NCBI GenBank assembly: GCA_002410925.1
Contig: DHPR01000013.1
Location: 1 to 64,000 of the forward strand
DNA: 64,000 nt
Source: UBA5359 sp002410925 [NCBI: bacterium UBP13_UBA5359]
GTDB taxonomy: Bacteria; UBP13; UBA5359
Direction of reading: 5' to 3'
This document shows, in pieces, positions 54,201 to 61,756 of the stretch (within the stretch, counting starts at the first letter, position 1; the number at the start of each line of letters is the position of its first letter). A program made the position numbers and the translations under genes. The notes under the pieces are model-generated. The model made no database searches. It was not told the DNA's origin and saw only the letters and a program-made list of their open reading frames with translations.

Positions 54201-54506
54201 CTATATATCTATTCCCGCCGCGCTTAGAATCTCGCTTATATCGCTATCCCTATCCGCCATCTTGGCAGCCTGAATAGGATCAAGCATCTCCAACAGTTTC
54301 ATAAACTCCGCTACGTGCTCTTTTTCCTCATCCCGAATATGTGCCAGCACAGCTTTAGCGCGCTCATCATCAGTGGCGTCAATGTGCGCCTGGTAGAGTG
54401 CTGCGGCATCGAGTTCAGCAGCAATATCCTGAGATATTGCTCTGGCCAGTTCATTCTTTTCCATCTTTCTTGCTACCAAGGTGCCAAAAGGATTGCTCAA
54501 GTCCAT
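54201..54506 (-). CDS. Encapsulin-associated ferritin-like protein
   Basis: 101 residues, mostly two helices: LARAISQDIAAELDAAALYQ (Glu31) and AVLAHIRDEEKEHVAEF with the ExxH iron ligands Glu61/His64, followed by MKLLEMLDPIQ. This is the EncFtn family, which forms a decameric ferroxidase that works inside encapsulin shells because it cannot store iron itself. No clear shell-targeting peptide is visible in the C-terminal SDISEILSAAGIDI. The shell gene just downstream is a pseudogene, so the protein may act free or be on its way out. ATG 54506; AGGGAG lies ~12 nt upstream. Confidence 0.82.
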   Translation of the reverse strand: MDLSNPFGTLVARKMEKNELARAISQDIAAELDAAALYQAHIDATDDERAKAVLAHIRDEEKEHVAEFMKLLEMLDPIQAAKMADRDSDISEILSAAGIDI

Positions 54507-54533
54507 AGAGGTTAATCTCCCTTCATTTAATCA

Positions 54534-55574
54534 TTATTTTACTGCTTGAGTCGGTTTGATAACATTGCAAGGGTTGCCTGCAAAAAAGCAATTAATATTA
54601 TCGACAGTAGTATCGAGTATTCTTTTCAGCGCCTCCCTGCTGTAAAAGCCTATATGCGGGGTCATGACCACGTTACCCCGATGAAGGAGAGCGATGTTGG
54701 TTACCAGGACCTGCAGATCCTCGCGAGTCATCTGCCGGTCTATGACTTGCCACTCTTCCCGGATAGCCCTTTCTCCCTCATAAACATCCAGGCCGGCCCC
54801 AGCGATCGTTCCATTCTCCATAGCTTCGGCCAGGGCCTCTGTCTCCACCAGGCTGCCCCGGGCTGTATTTATCAATATGGCGCCGGGTTTGATCTGTTTG
54901 ATGGTATCCTTATTTATCATATGATAGGTGCTCTTGACCAGAGGAACATGCAGCGTAATTATGTCAGATTGTCCAAGCAATTCCGTTAGCGGTATATAAC
55001 GAAAGCCGAGCACTTCAGCAATAAGTTCATCAGGGCGGATATCATAGGCCAGGACATTCATGCCGAATCCTTTGGCAATGCGGATAACACGCAGACCTAT
55101 GTGGCCTATGCCTACCACCCCGATAGTTTTTCCCTGTAGATCAAAGCCCTGCAAACCCTTGGAGGAGAAATCCAGCTTGCTGACACGTTCTTCTGCAGAA
55201 ATGATCTTGCGTGACAGAGCCAGCAGCAGTGCAAAAGTATGTTCGGCTACAGTATTCTCGCCGTAGGCAGGAACATTGCAAACAGTGATTCCTCTGCTTT
55301 CGGCTGCTTCCAAATCTATATGGTCGACACCCGTTGATAAAGTGGCTATCAGTTTCAATTTCGGCATAGAGTCCATAACGGCCGCGGTTATTTCAGAATA
55401 GATAAATACTCCCATAACATTACTATCGATATAGCCCTCAGCCGGCACATCAGCAATGGTATCGAGAAAGAACAACAGGTCATAATCTTTCCCCAGGCAT
55501 GATTTCAGATATTCGACCTCTCTCTCTTCCACCTCAAAGAAGGCGACTTTTTGCTTTATTTGCTCTTTTTGCAT
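54534..55574 (-). CDS. D-isomer-specific 2-hydroxyacid dehydrogenase
   Basis: 346 residues. The NAD-binding motif is GKTIGVVGIGHIGLRVIRIA (~155-172). The catalytic Arg is in NTARGSLVE, Glu in DVYEGE and His in MTPHIGFY. The sequence is nearest to fermentative D-lactate dehydrogenases (the GLDVYEGE and LHVPL patterns), so pyruvate to D-lactate is a good guess, but other 2-keto acids are possible. ATG 55574 follows AGGGTAGAG on the minus strand. The ferritin gene follows it after 27 nt and may be co-transcribed. Confidence 0.87.
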   Translation of the reverse strand: MQKEQIKQKVAFFEVEEREVEYLKSCLGKDYDLLFFLDTIADVPAEGYIDSNVMGVFIYSEITAAVMDSMPKLKLIATLSTGVDHIDLEAAESRGITVCNVPAYGENTVAEHTFALLLALSRKIISAEERVSKLDFSSKGLQGFDLQGKTIGVVGIGHIGLRVIRIAKGFGMNVLAYDIRPDELIAEVLGFRYIPLTELLGQSDIITLHVPLVKSTYHMINKDTIKQIKPGAILINTARGSLVETEALAEAMENGTIAGAGLDVYEGERAIREEWQVIDRQMTREDLQVLVTNIALLHRGNVVMTPHIGFYSREALKRILDTTVDNINCFFAGNPCNVIKPTQAVK

Positions 55575-55624
55575 CTCTCTACCCTCTGTAACCGGAAGAC
55601 CTTTCTATGGCCTTCCAATGGATC

Positions 55625-55699
55625 TCAACCTCAACCAACCCCACAAACGAGCTTAAATACTGAACAACCGCCCCCAACTCTCCTGACTCCTGTCTCCTT
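55625..55699. repeat. Dispersed C-rich repeat, copy 2
   Basis: Positions 55656-55673 are identical to 38219-38236 of copy 1 (18 nt beginning AATACTGAACAACC), followed by CTCCTGACTCCTGTCTCCT as in copy 1. It sits just upstream of the leftward D-2-hydroxyacid dehydrogenase and has no coding potential. Confidence 0.65.
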
Positions 55700-55817
55700 A
55701 CGAGCTAATTACCCGCAAAAAGTATATCGTAAACGAATTTGCCCGTTTGATTTGTAATTTACCGGGGAAAAACATTCTTGATGCGGCAAGCCGACCCAAA
55801 TACAGGAGGTGATTGCG

Positions 55818-55970
55818 ATGGCAGAAGAGAGAGAGGGAAAGGTAACCTGGTGCAGTGCTGTTGATTGCGGTTATAATGAGGATATGAAATGCGTTGCAGA
55901 TGGCGTGGCGGTCAATATGCATGTGGATCATGCAGATTGCGAGACCTATACCGAGAATACTCATATGTGA
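55818..55970 (+). CDS. DUF1540 small cysteine-rich protein
   Basis: 50 residues. Spaced cysteines in VTWCSAVDCGYNEDMKC and ADCETY follow the DUF1540 pattern C-x4-C-x7-C...C, common in spore-forming Bacillota and possibly metal binding. ATG 55818 follows a strong AGGAGGTGATT. The frame is too short for many gene finders. Function unknown; it appears monocistronic. Confidence 0.8.
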   Translation: MAEEREGKVTWCSAVDCGYNEDMKCVADGVAVNMHVDHADCETYTENTHM

Positions 55971-55976
55971 CCGTGG

Positions 55977-56005
55977 GGAACCTCCGGTAAGCTTGTATCG
56001 TCTAA
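55977..56005 (+). promoter_or_regulatory. ECF-sigma-type promoter before the PrcB-like gene
   Basis: GGAAC (55977-55981), 17 nt, CGTCTAA (55999-56005). It is identical in both elements and in spacing to the site at 34919-34947 before the TamB-like gene. The start codon of the PrcB-like gene is 105 nt downstream. Confidence 0.6.
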
Positions 56006-56110
56006 TCAGTAATATGGAATGATTTTGTGATGGAGATACAGAGGGAGAAAGAATCCGGTTGCGGAGGGTATGAAGCTTGAAATTATGCATTGAAGAGGGG
56101 GGCGATATAC

Positions 56111-56563
56111 TTGATAAGGCGATACATGGCGACATTTCTGGTTGCCGGCATAGCTGTTGTATTGATGATAGGAGGTATGGCCTCAGCCGATAAAGAGGGC
56201 ATGAGAACGGTAAGCAAGGGAAATTACTGCGCGATAGAGAAGAGAGAGCAACAGGTTATAAACAATGAGGCTGATTGGAATGCGCTGTGGGAAAGAATGA
56301 ATGCCGGCGTACTTCCTGTGCCGGAGCGCCCGGCGGTAAGCTTTGAGAAGGAGACGTTAATCGCTGTTTTTACAGGAGTACATAACTCAGGAGGATATAG
56401 TATCGAAATCACAGGAATGGAAAGCAGGGAGGCATTGACGACAATCGGCATCAGGGAAAAAACGCCTGCGGCAGATATGATGGTTTCCATGTCATTGACC
56501 AGTCCATATCATATAGTTGCTTTGCCCAAGCTCAGCGGGAAAATAGAGTTCAAGAAAAGCTGA
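56111..56563 (+). CDS. Secreted PrcB-like protein
   Basis: 150 residues. An N-terminal hydrophobic segment (ATFLVAGIAVVLMIGGMASA) acts as signal or anchor. The C-terminal ~80 residues (VSFEKETLIAVFTGVHNSGGYSIEI ... LTSPYHIVALPK) form the PrcB C-terminal domain, named after the partner of the Treponema subtilisin-type protease dentilisin (PrtP). A subtilase gene lies 78 nt downstream, so a protease-partner role is inferred. Start TTG 56111 follows GAGGGGGG; TTG 56090 is an in-frame alternative that lies before this site. Confidence 0.7.
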   Translation: MIRRYMATFLVAGIAVVLMIGGMASADKEGMRTVSKGNYCAIEKREQQVINNEADWNALWERMNAGVLPVPERPAVSFEKETLIAVFTGVHNSGGYSIEITGMESREALTTIGIREKTPAADMMVSMSLTSPYHIVALPKLSGKIEFKKS

Positions 56564-56603
56564 TTTGATGCCGGCAGTGAAGAGAAGTTGGCTGATATTT
56601 TGT

Positions 56604-56650
56604 AGTAGCCATGGTATATCAATCCTCTAAGGAGGTTAGCCATGGCTACT
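56604..56650 (+). promoter_or_regulatory. Hairpin occluding the subtilase ribosome binding site and start
   Basis: AGTAGCCATGG (56604-56614) is perfectly complementary to CCATGGCTACT (56640-56650), which contains the ATG start (56642-56644). Inside the loop, CCTC pairs with GAGG of the Shine-Dalgarno AAGGAGG. In the folded mRNA both SD and start codon would be hidden, suggesting translational control. Confidence 0.6.
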
Positions 56651-59278
56651 TTATTTAGGAAAAAAGATGCCAAAAAGCCGAGTTTATTACTTAAAATTCC
56701 CAACGTTTTCTTTTTATATATAATCCCGCTGCTTTTAGTTATACCGGGTATCTCGGGAGCGGAAATACCTGAGGATCGGGCTGAGATCAGGCGCAACTCG
56801 GAAAAGAGATATATAGAGGGCGAGGTTCTTATCAAGCTTAAAGGAGGTGGCGATCAAGCGATAAATGCGCTTAGCCGTCGTTATCGGGTATCTTCATCCT
56901 CCTCATCCAGGCAGGTAGGGCTGCATCGCGTCAAATTGACAGATGGCCTGAGTGTGCCCAAAGCAATCAAATTATTATCCAAAGATCCATCAGTGGAGTA
57001 TGCCGAGCCTAATTATGTGGCTCGAATATTCTCTGTTCCCAACGATACTTATTACAATTCCCAATGGTCCTTGCAAAACATAAAAGCCTCCAGGGGTTGG
57101 GATATCAGCGTCGGCAGCGTTGATATTAAAGTAGGCGTGGTTGATACCGGCGTACAGTATGATCACCCAGACCTGAAGGGACAGGTAATAAATGGTTATA
57201 ATTTTATCAATGAGAACAATCAGCCAATGGATGATCATGGCCACGGCACACATGTGGCCGGTATCATCGCCGCAGCTACCAATAACAATCTCGGTATTGC
57301 AGGGATAAACTGGAAGTGTAGCATAATTCCCGTCAAAGCACTTGATAGCGGAGGAGCCGGCAGCTACGAGAACATTATCAGAGGCGTAACTTATGCTGTA
57401 GATAATGGCGCCAGAGTTATAAATATGAGTCTTGGAGGGTATGCCTATTCTCAGGCACTCAAAGATGCCGTGGATTATGCTCTGAAGAGAAACTGTCTTG
57501 TAGTGGCGGCAGCCGGCAATGAATCCACCAGCCAGGTAAGCTATCCTGCCGGTTTCCCGGGCGTGATTGCCGTAGCCTCCACAGATCAATCGGATAATCG
57601 CTCCTATTTCTCCAATTATGGGCCTTATATCTCAGTGGCTGCGCCAGGCCAATCCATACTAAGCACCTTTATCGGTGGAGAATACAGGTATCTTTCAGGA
57701 ACATCCATGTCCACTCCGCATGTTGCCGGATTAGCAGCCCTGCTGCTATCCAGGAGTCCTTATCTGTCGCCGGCAGAGATCAAAGCCGTTATCGAGCAGA
57801 CGGCTGATGACCTCGGCACTCCCGGTCGTGATAATTTCTATGGCAGCGGGCGCATCAACATTACTAAGGCGCTGGAGGCTCTATCCATACCCGGAGATTT
57901 GTCACTGAGGTCTGTCATGCCGGATCAGGCTGTCCAGGATTCCTCTATCTATATCGAAGTGACCGGCAGCGGTTTTACCAACGCTGTTACGCTTTATTTG
58001 CTTTATGAAGATAAGCGGCTGGCTGCCAGTGATATAATCGTGTCAAGCCCCTTGAAGATGACAGCCAGGTTGAATTTAAAGGGTATCCCCACAGGCACCT
58101 GGGCATTGGAGGCAGTAGATGGTGCTAGCGGGAAGAGAGCAACACTGGCTGGGGCTTTGACCATCAGGAAAGATATGTCAATGGCGCCATCCGCCTGGCC
58201 GACAGAGAGTGGAGACAGATACAGACGCAACAGCACGGCCGCTTTCGCTGTTAACGGTAATCAGGCGGTTACGGTATACATTACTAACCTTCTTATGACC
58301 GAGCCTGTTATAGATATCGACGGTACCATATACATAACGCAGAGCGACAGGACGATTGCAGCTTTAGATTGCGACGGCAGGCTGAAATGGCGGAGCAATC
58401 TGGGTGCCCGGCCGTCAGGAACCCCCAGCATATCTGCCGGAGGGCTTATTTACGTTGGTACGGAGGATGGGCGGCTTCACGCCTTCAGTCGCAGCGGTGA
58501 TAAGATCTGGGCGACGAAGATTATTTCATATTCCGAAGATCTCTTCCCGCCGCAGCCGGTTGGAACAGCGCCCGGCATAGGTACCGACGGCACAATCTAT
58601 CTCGGTTCCGACGACTGGCATATTTACTGTCTCTCTTCGGATGGGAAGCCGCAATGGAGCTATCTTACCGGAGGTAAGGTCCGTTCATCTCCAGCTGTGG
58701 CTACGGATGGTACAATATACATAGGCTCTTCTGACTGGGGGCTATACGCCCTGCACCCGGACGGAACTTCTGTCTGGAAGACCAGCGTTTTGGGTTTTGA
58801 AATAGATGCGGCATATTTCACTTATGGACCTATATATGCCTCTCCCGTGCTTGGAGCAAATAGCATAATCTATCTGGCCTCATCCGACGGCTATATATAT
58901 GCTGTGGCACCCGATGGAGAGACTATCTGGGAAGATACGCTGGATGAACCTATTGTGGTGACGCCGGCACTGGATAGTAAAGGCAGGCTCTACGTGGCCA
59001 CCGCCAAAGGCAGCGTGACCGCCTTTAATCAGAGAGGAGAGAAGACCTGGCAGATCAAGCTGGGAGATGGAGAACTGGCATCCCCGGTTGTTACCGCTGA
59101 TAGTATACTCTATGCAGCAGATAGAAGAGGGATCATTTATGCACTTGCAGCGGAAACCGGAAAGTTATTGTGGAGAGAAACGCTATCGTCTTCACTGATA
59201 GGAAAAGGCCCCGCTGTAAATAATGACGGAGCCCTTTTGGCCGCTACGCTGAAAGGCCTCGTAAAAATCCCCAAATAA
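56642..59278 (+). CDS. Secreted subtilisin-family protease with C-terminal PQQ-type beta-propeller
   Basis: 878 residues. A signal/anchor helix is at ~20-40, then an inhibitor-like propeptide (~55-130: EGEVLIKLKGG to DPSVEYAEPNYVA). The S8 catalytic domain has Asp168 (VVDTGVQYDHPDL), His201 (HGHGTHVAG) and Ser355 (SGTSMSTPHVAGLAALL). An IPT-like domain (~425-510) follows, and then about seven propeller blades (~545-875) with repeats such as DGTIYLGSDDWHIYCL and DGTIYIGSSDWGLYAL. Subtilase plus quinoprotein-type propeller is an unusual combination; the propeller probably binds substrate, as no PQQ-enzyme residues are evident. The start is buried in a hairpin. Confidence 0.88.
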   Translation: MATLFRKKDAKKPSLLLKIPNVFFLYIIPLLLVIPGISGAEIPEDRAEIRRNSEKRYIEGEVLIKLKGGGDQAINALSRRYRVSSSSSSRQVGLHRVKLTDGLSVPKAIKLLSKDPSVEYAEPNYVARIFSVPNDTYYNSQWSLQNIKASRGWDISVGSVDIKVGVVDTGVQYDHPDLKGQVINGYNFINENNQPMDDHGHGTHVAGIIAAATNNNLGIAGINWKCSIIPVKALDSGGAGSYENIIRGVTYAVDNGARVINMSLGGYAYSQALKDAVDYALKRNCLVVAAAGNESTSQVSYPAGFPGVIAVASTDQSDNRSYFSNYGPYISVAAPGQSILSTFIGGEYRYLSGTSMSTPHVAGLAALLLSRSPYLSPAEIKAVIEQTADDLGTPGRDNFYGSGRINITKALEALSIPGDLSLRSVMPDQAVQDSSIYIEVTGSGFTNAVTLYLLYEDKRLAASDIIVSSPLKMTARLNLKGIPTGTWALEAVDGASGKRATLAGALTIRKDMSMAPSAWPTESGDRYRRNSTAAFAVNGNQAVTVYITNLLMTEPVIDIDGTIYITQSDRTIAALDCDGRLKWRSNLGARPSGTPSISAGGLIYVGTEDGRLHAFSRSGDKIWATKIISYSEDLFPPQPVGTAPGIGTDGTIYLGSDDWHIYCLSSDGKPQWSYLTGGKVRSSPAVATDGTIYIGSSDWGLYALHPDGTSVWKTSVLGFEIDAAYFTYGPIYASPVLGANSIIYLASSDGYIYAVAPDGETIWEDTLDEPIVVTPALDSKGRLYVATAKGSVTAFNQRGEKTWQIKLGDGELASPVVTADSILYAADRRGIIYALAAETGKLLWRETLSSSLIGKGPAVNNDGALLAATLKGLVKIPK

Positions 59279-59280
59279 TC

Positions 59281-59346
59281 GGCCCGCAATCGCACTCGAA
59301 TCCCAAGCAACCGACCCCGACCCCAACCCCAACCTCCTGTCTCCTA
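59281..59346. repeat. Dispersed C-rich repeat, copy 3
   Basis: Positions 59286-59315 match 38110-38139 of copy 1 with one mismatch in 30 nt; ACCCCAACC units and CTCCTGTCTCCT follow. It lies between convergent genes (subtilase, plus; Spy-like, minus) and touches the stop of the latter. Confidence 0.65.
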
Positions 59347-59994
59347 TCTATTCTCCTGCATTTCCCGCATGGCAGCAGCCAGCTTTTTCTGTTGTTCCGG
59401 AGTAAGGATTGCCGTGATCTTCTTTGCGCTCTCCTGATGCACAGCGTTGATCTTCTCGCGAAGAGCCTTGCGATCGTTATTCTTCTCTTTGCGCAAAGCA
59501 TTGATTTTATCTTCGCCTTCTCCGGCGATCTTCTCTATCTCTTTTATCTGCTTGTCGGATAATCCCAGGCTCTTCTCGAGCCGGCCGGTTATTACGGCTA
59601 TATTTACACCACTTGGCCTTATCCGTTCCCGCATTTCTCTCCTCTTAGCAGATAGCTTCTCTTTCTGCTCCGGAGTGAGAAGGGCATTGGTCTTTTCCCG
59701 CATGCTTCTGGATAAGCCCATTACTTTCTTTCTAGCTTCCTTTTTTGACAGACCGCTCTCCTGAATACCTTTTAATTCATCCGTAAATTCCTTACGTATC
59801 TGCTCCATTTTAGCCTTTTGATCCTCGGTCAGGTTTAGTTCATCATAGGCTCTTTCCATCCATTGCATAGGCTGCATATTCCAACCATGCTGCTTGTCGG
59901 GGCCGGCGGCAGGCTTATTGTCATCCGCAAAGGCTATTCCGGCCATACCTGACAGCAGCAGCAATACCGTTGTCAGCAGAATGAATCTTTTCAT
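59344..59994 (-). CDS. Spy/CpxP-like LTxxQ-repeat secreted protein (paralogue A)
   Basis: 216 residues. A signal peptide (FILLTTVLLLLSGMAGIAFA) precedes a long, highly charged all-helical region with the LTxxQ motifs LNLTEDQKAKMEQIR, LLTPEQKEKL and ILTPEQQKKL. The same pattern occurs in Spy and CpxP, periplasmic chaperones/stress sensors of diderm bacteria. Two homologous halves seem present. It lies 4 nt after paralogue B and shares its mRNA; AGGAGGGCG precedes ATG. In a monoderm it would act outside the membrane. Confidence 0.75.
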   Translation of the reverse strand: MKRFILLTTVLLLLSGMAGIAFADDNKPAAGPDKQHGWNMQPMQWMERAYDELNLTEDQKAKMEQIRKEFTDELKGIQESGLSKKEARKKVMGLSRSMREKTNALLTPEQKEKLSAKRREMRERIRPSGVNIAVITGRLEKSLGLSDKQIKEIEKIAGEGEDKINALRKEKNNDRKALREKINAVHQESAKKITAILTPEQQKKLAAAMREMQENR

Positions 59995-59998
59995 TATG

Positions 59999-60691
59999 TC
60001 ACGCCCTCCTTAAATAGGCCCCTTTTCTTTCCCGCTCTCGTCTGAACCCGGCATTCTTTCTGAGCTGCTCCAATTTTCTGTGCTGTTCAGGAGTCAGTAT
60101 CTTCATTATGCGTTCTTTGCTTTCATTTTGTATATTTTGGATCTTGTTTCGGATCATCCCGCGATTTTTTTCAGTGCCGCTGAGCAATATTCTGATCCTC
60201 TTATTGCTTTCATTGTTGATCTTTTCAATCTGCTTTATCTGATTAGCGGACAGCTTCAGCTCCTTGCGGAAGCGGAGGGCTGTTGCGCCTATGCCTTCGC
60301 CACGGTGGTTCCCACGCTTGCCGGCCTGCTTTATGGCGGCGGCTCTTATCTCCTGTTGCTTAGGTGTCAAAACACTGTTTATCTTGCTCTGCATCTCTTT
60401 ATTAAGATTGGTTAGCCTTTCCCGTTTCTGCTTGTCGCTCAGGTTGCTCTTGCGTATGCGCTCAGCTTTAATGGCAAAATCCTTACGAATCTCTTTAATT
60501 CTGGTCTTTTGCTTCTCTGTCAGATTCAGTTTGTCAAAGGCGCTCTCTCTTCGTTGCATAGGCTGCTGCACATTCCGACCAGGCCGCCCGGGAACAACCG
60601 GCCTCCTGTTATTGCCCGCAGCCAGAGCCAGGCCGGATATGCCCAACAAGAAGAAAGTGATTACCAATAGAATAGATTTTTTCATCTTCAT
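59999..60691 (-). CDS. Spy/CpxP-like LTxxQ-repeat secreted protein (paralogue B)
   Basis: 230 residues. Signal peptide SILLVITFFLLGISGLALA, then LNLTEKQKTRIKEIR, VLTPKQQEIR and ILTPEQHRKLEQL in a basic helical protein. Same layout as its neighbour A, indicating tandem duplication followed by charge divergence (B is strongly basic, Arg-rich). It is the first gene of the pair, with GGGAGGAATGAAG before ATG and an ECF-type promoter 29 nt upstream, which fits envelope-stress induction. Confidence 0.75.
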   Translation of the reverse strand: MKMKKSILLVITFFLLGISGLALAAGNNRRPVVPGRPGRNVQQPMQRRESAFDKLNLTEKQKTRIKEIRKDFAIKAERIRKSNLSDKQKRERLTNLNKEMQSKINSVLTPKQQEIRAAAIKQAGKRGNHRGEGIGATALRFRKELKLSANQIKQIEKINNESNKRIRILLSGTEKNRGMIRNKIQNIQNESKERIMKILTPEQHRKLEQLRKNAGFRRERERKGAYLRRA

Positions 60692-60719
60692 TCCTCCCAG
60701 CTATCTTTGCTGTACCGTA

Positions 60720-60746
60720 TACGGAAATATAATATGGAAGGTTTCA
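60720..60746 (-). promoter_or_regulatory. ECF-sigma-type promoter of the Spy-like pair
   Basis: On the minus strand TGAAAC (60746-60741), 17 nt, CGTA (60723-60720), then ~29 nt to the start codon. The AAC-N17-CGT spacing equals that of the two sites at 34919 and 55977. The TGA of TGAAAC is also the stop codon of the araC-type gene. Confidence 0.55.
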
Positions 60747-61610
60747 ACCGGAGCGTCGGCGAAATTCACGCGGCGTGACGCCAAAGCGTTTGCGGAACTG
60801 ACGAGAGAAGAAGTTGCTATCCGTAAAGCCTGTTTGAGATGCAATCTCCGTAATAGTTAAATCTGTATGGCGTAACAGGGCAGAGGCCCTCTCCAGGCGC
60901 CGGCGGATCACATACTCCATTGGCGATACTCCCAGAGCGGCACGAAAGATCCGGTGCAGGGTGCTGATCGATGCTCCGGCAATCCGGGCAAGCTGTTCCA
61001 GTGTCAGGAGCTCCGATGAGCGTTGTTCGATATGGCTCATAACTGCTCCCAGCTTGAGCCATTGCCACGATTCAGGGGTGGCGATGCCGGCATAGCGCCG
61101 TGATAGGAAGACAATGGTCTGAAAGAAGAGACTGACAGCCATTCCCTGATATCCAGGCTGATACCCATCGAGCTCTTCTGCTGTCTGTTCCAGGATGCGG
61201 CCGATCTCATCCAAATCAGTTTCGGACAGCGTGAGGTAGTGATGTGCAGAGCCGGACATACCCCTGATGCCAGGCTCCAGAGAGAAGAGCGCATGGTAAG
61301 CCGGAAGAGTATAAAGATCGCTTGCCGGCAAATTGAGCTTTGAGATATCGAATAATACATTATAGATTTCCAACTGCTTGCAATTCTCATAGGTGTGCTC
61401 GGAACCGCTCAATATTACAAAAACGTCTCCGGCAGCAATTGGATACTTCTTACCGTTTATGTTGTGCAGGCCATAGCCTGCCAGCACAACCACCAGTTCG
61501 CAGAAGTCATGGGTATGCATTTCAAGCCGATCATCGGCCCTTGTGCGAAAGACGGCCAAAGGCATTCCCGTTTTGGAAAAATATTCTTGTCCACGAAGAT
61601 GATAGACCAT
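60744..61610 (-). CDS. AraC-family transcriptional regulator
   Basis: 288 residues. The N-terminal cupin-like sensor domain (HTHDFCELVVVLAGYGLHNI; YPIAAGDVFVILSGSEH) resembles RhaR/RhaS-type regulators. The C-terminal ~100 residues hold two helix-turn-helix motifs: LTLEQLARIAGASISTLHRIF and ITEIASQTGFTDSNFFSRQF, then FGVTPREFRRR. It is divergent from the UroD-family gene and the GH106-like glycosidase, so it probably senses a plant-type sugar and activates them. The 146-nt divergent region should hold its sites. Confidence 0.9.
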   Translation of the reverse strand: MVYHLRGQEYFSKTGMPLAVFRTRADDRLEMHTHDFCELVVVLAGYGLHNINGKKYPIAAGDVFVILSGSEHTYENCKQLEIYNVLFDISKLNLPASDLYTLPAYHALFSLEPGIRGMSGSAHHYLTLSETDLDEIGRILEQTAEELDGYQPGYQGMAVSLFFQTIVFLSRRYAGIATPESWQWLKLGAVMSHIEQRSSELLTLEQLARIAGASISTLHRIFRAALGVSPMEYVIRRRLERASALLRHTDLTITEIASQTGFTDSNFFSRQFRKRFGVTPREFRRRSG

Positions 61611-61756
61611 GACAAGATAATGCTATTATTTGACCTGATTGTCAAGGTTATCGATATAAGAGACTGCTATTATAAGGCAAAAGCCTGAATGCAGGGGAGC
61701 AATGTCCGGATTCCGTAAGCGGCATTTTGCATTTCGCTTTTAAAACGGGGTTGACC

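Noticed and set aside
54036-54227. 63-codon Arg-rich plus-strand frame in the gap after the Ca-type ATPase
   Set aside because: It is the antisense of the encapsulin relic and has no ribosome binding site.
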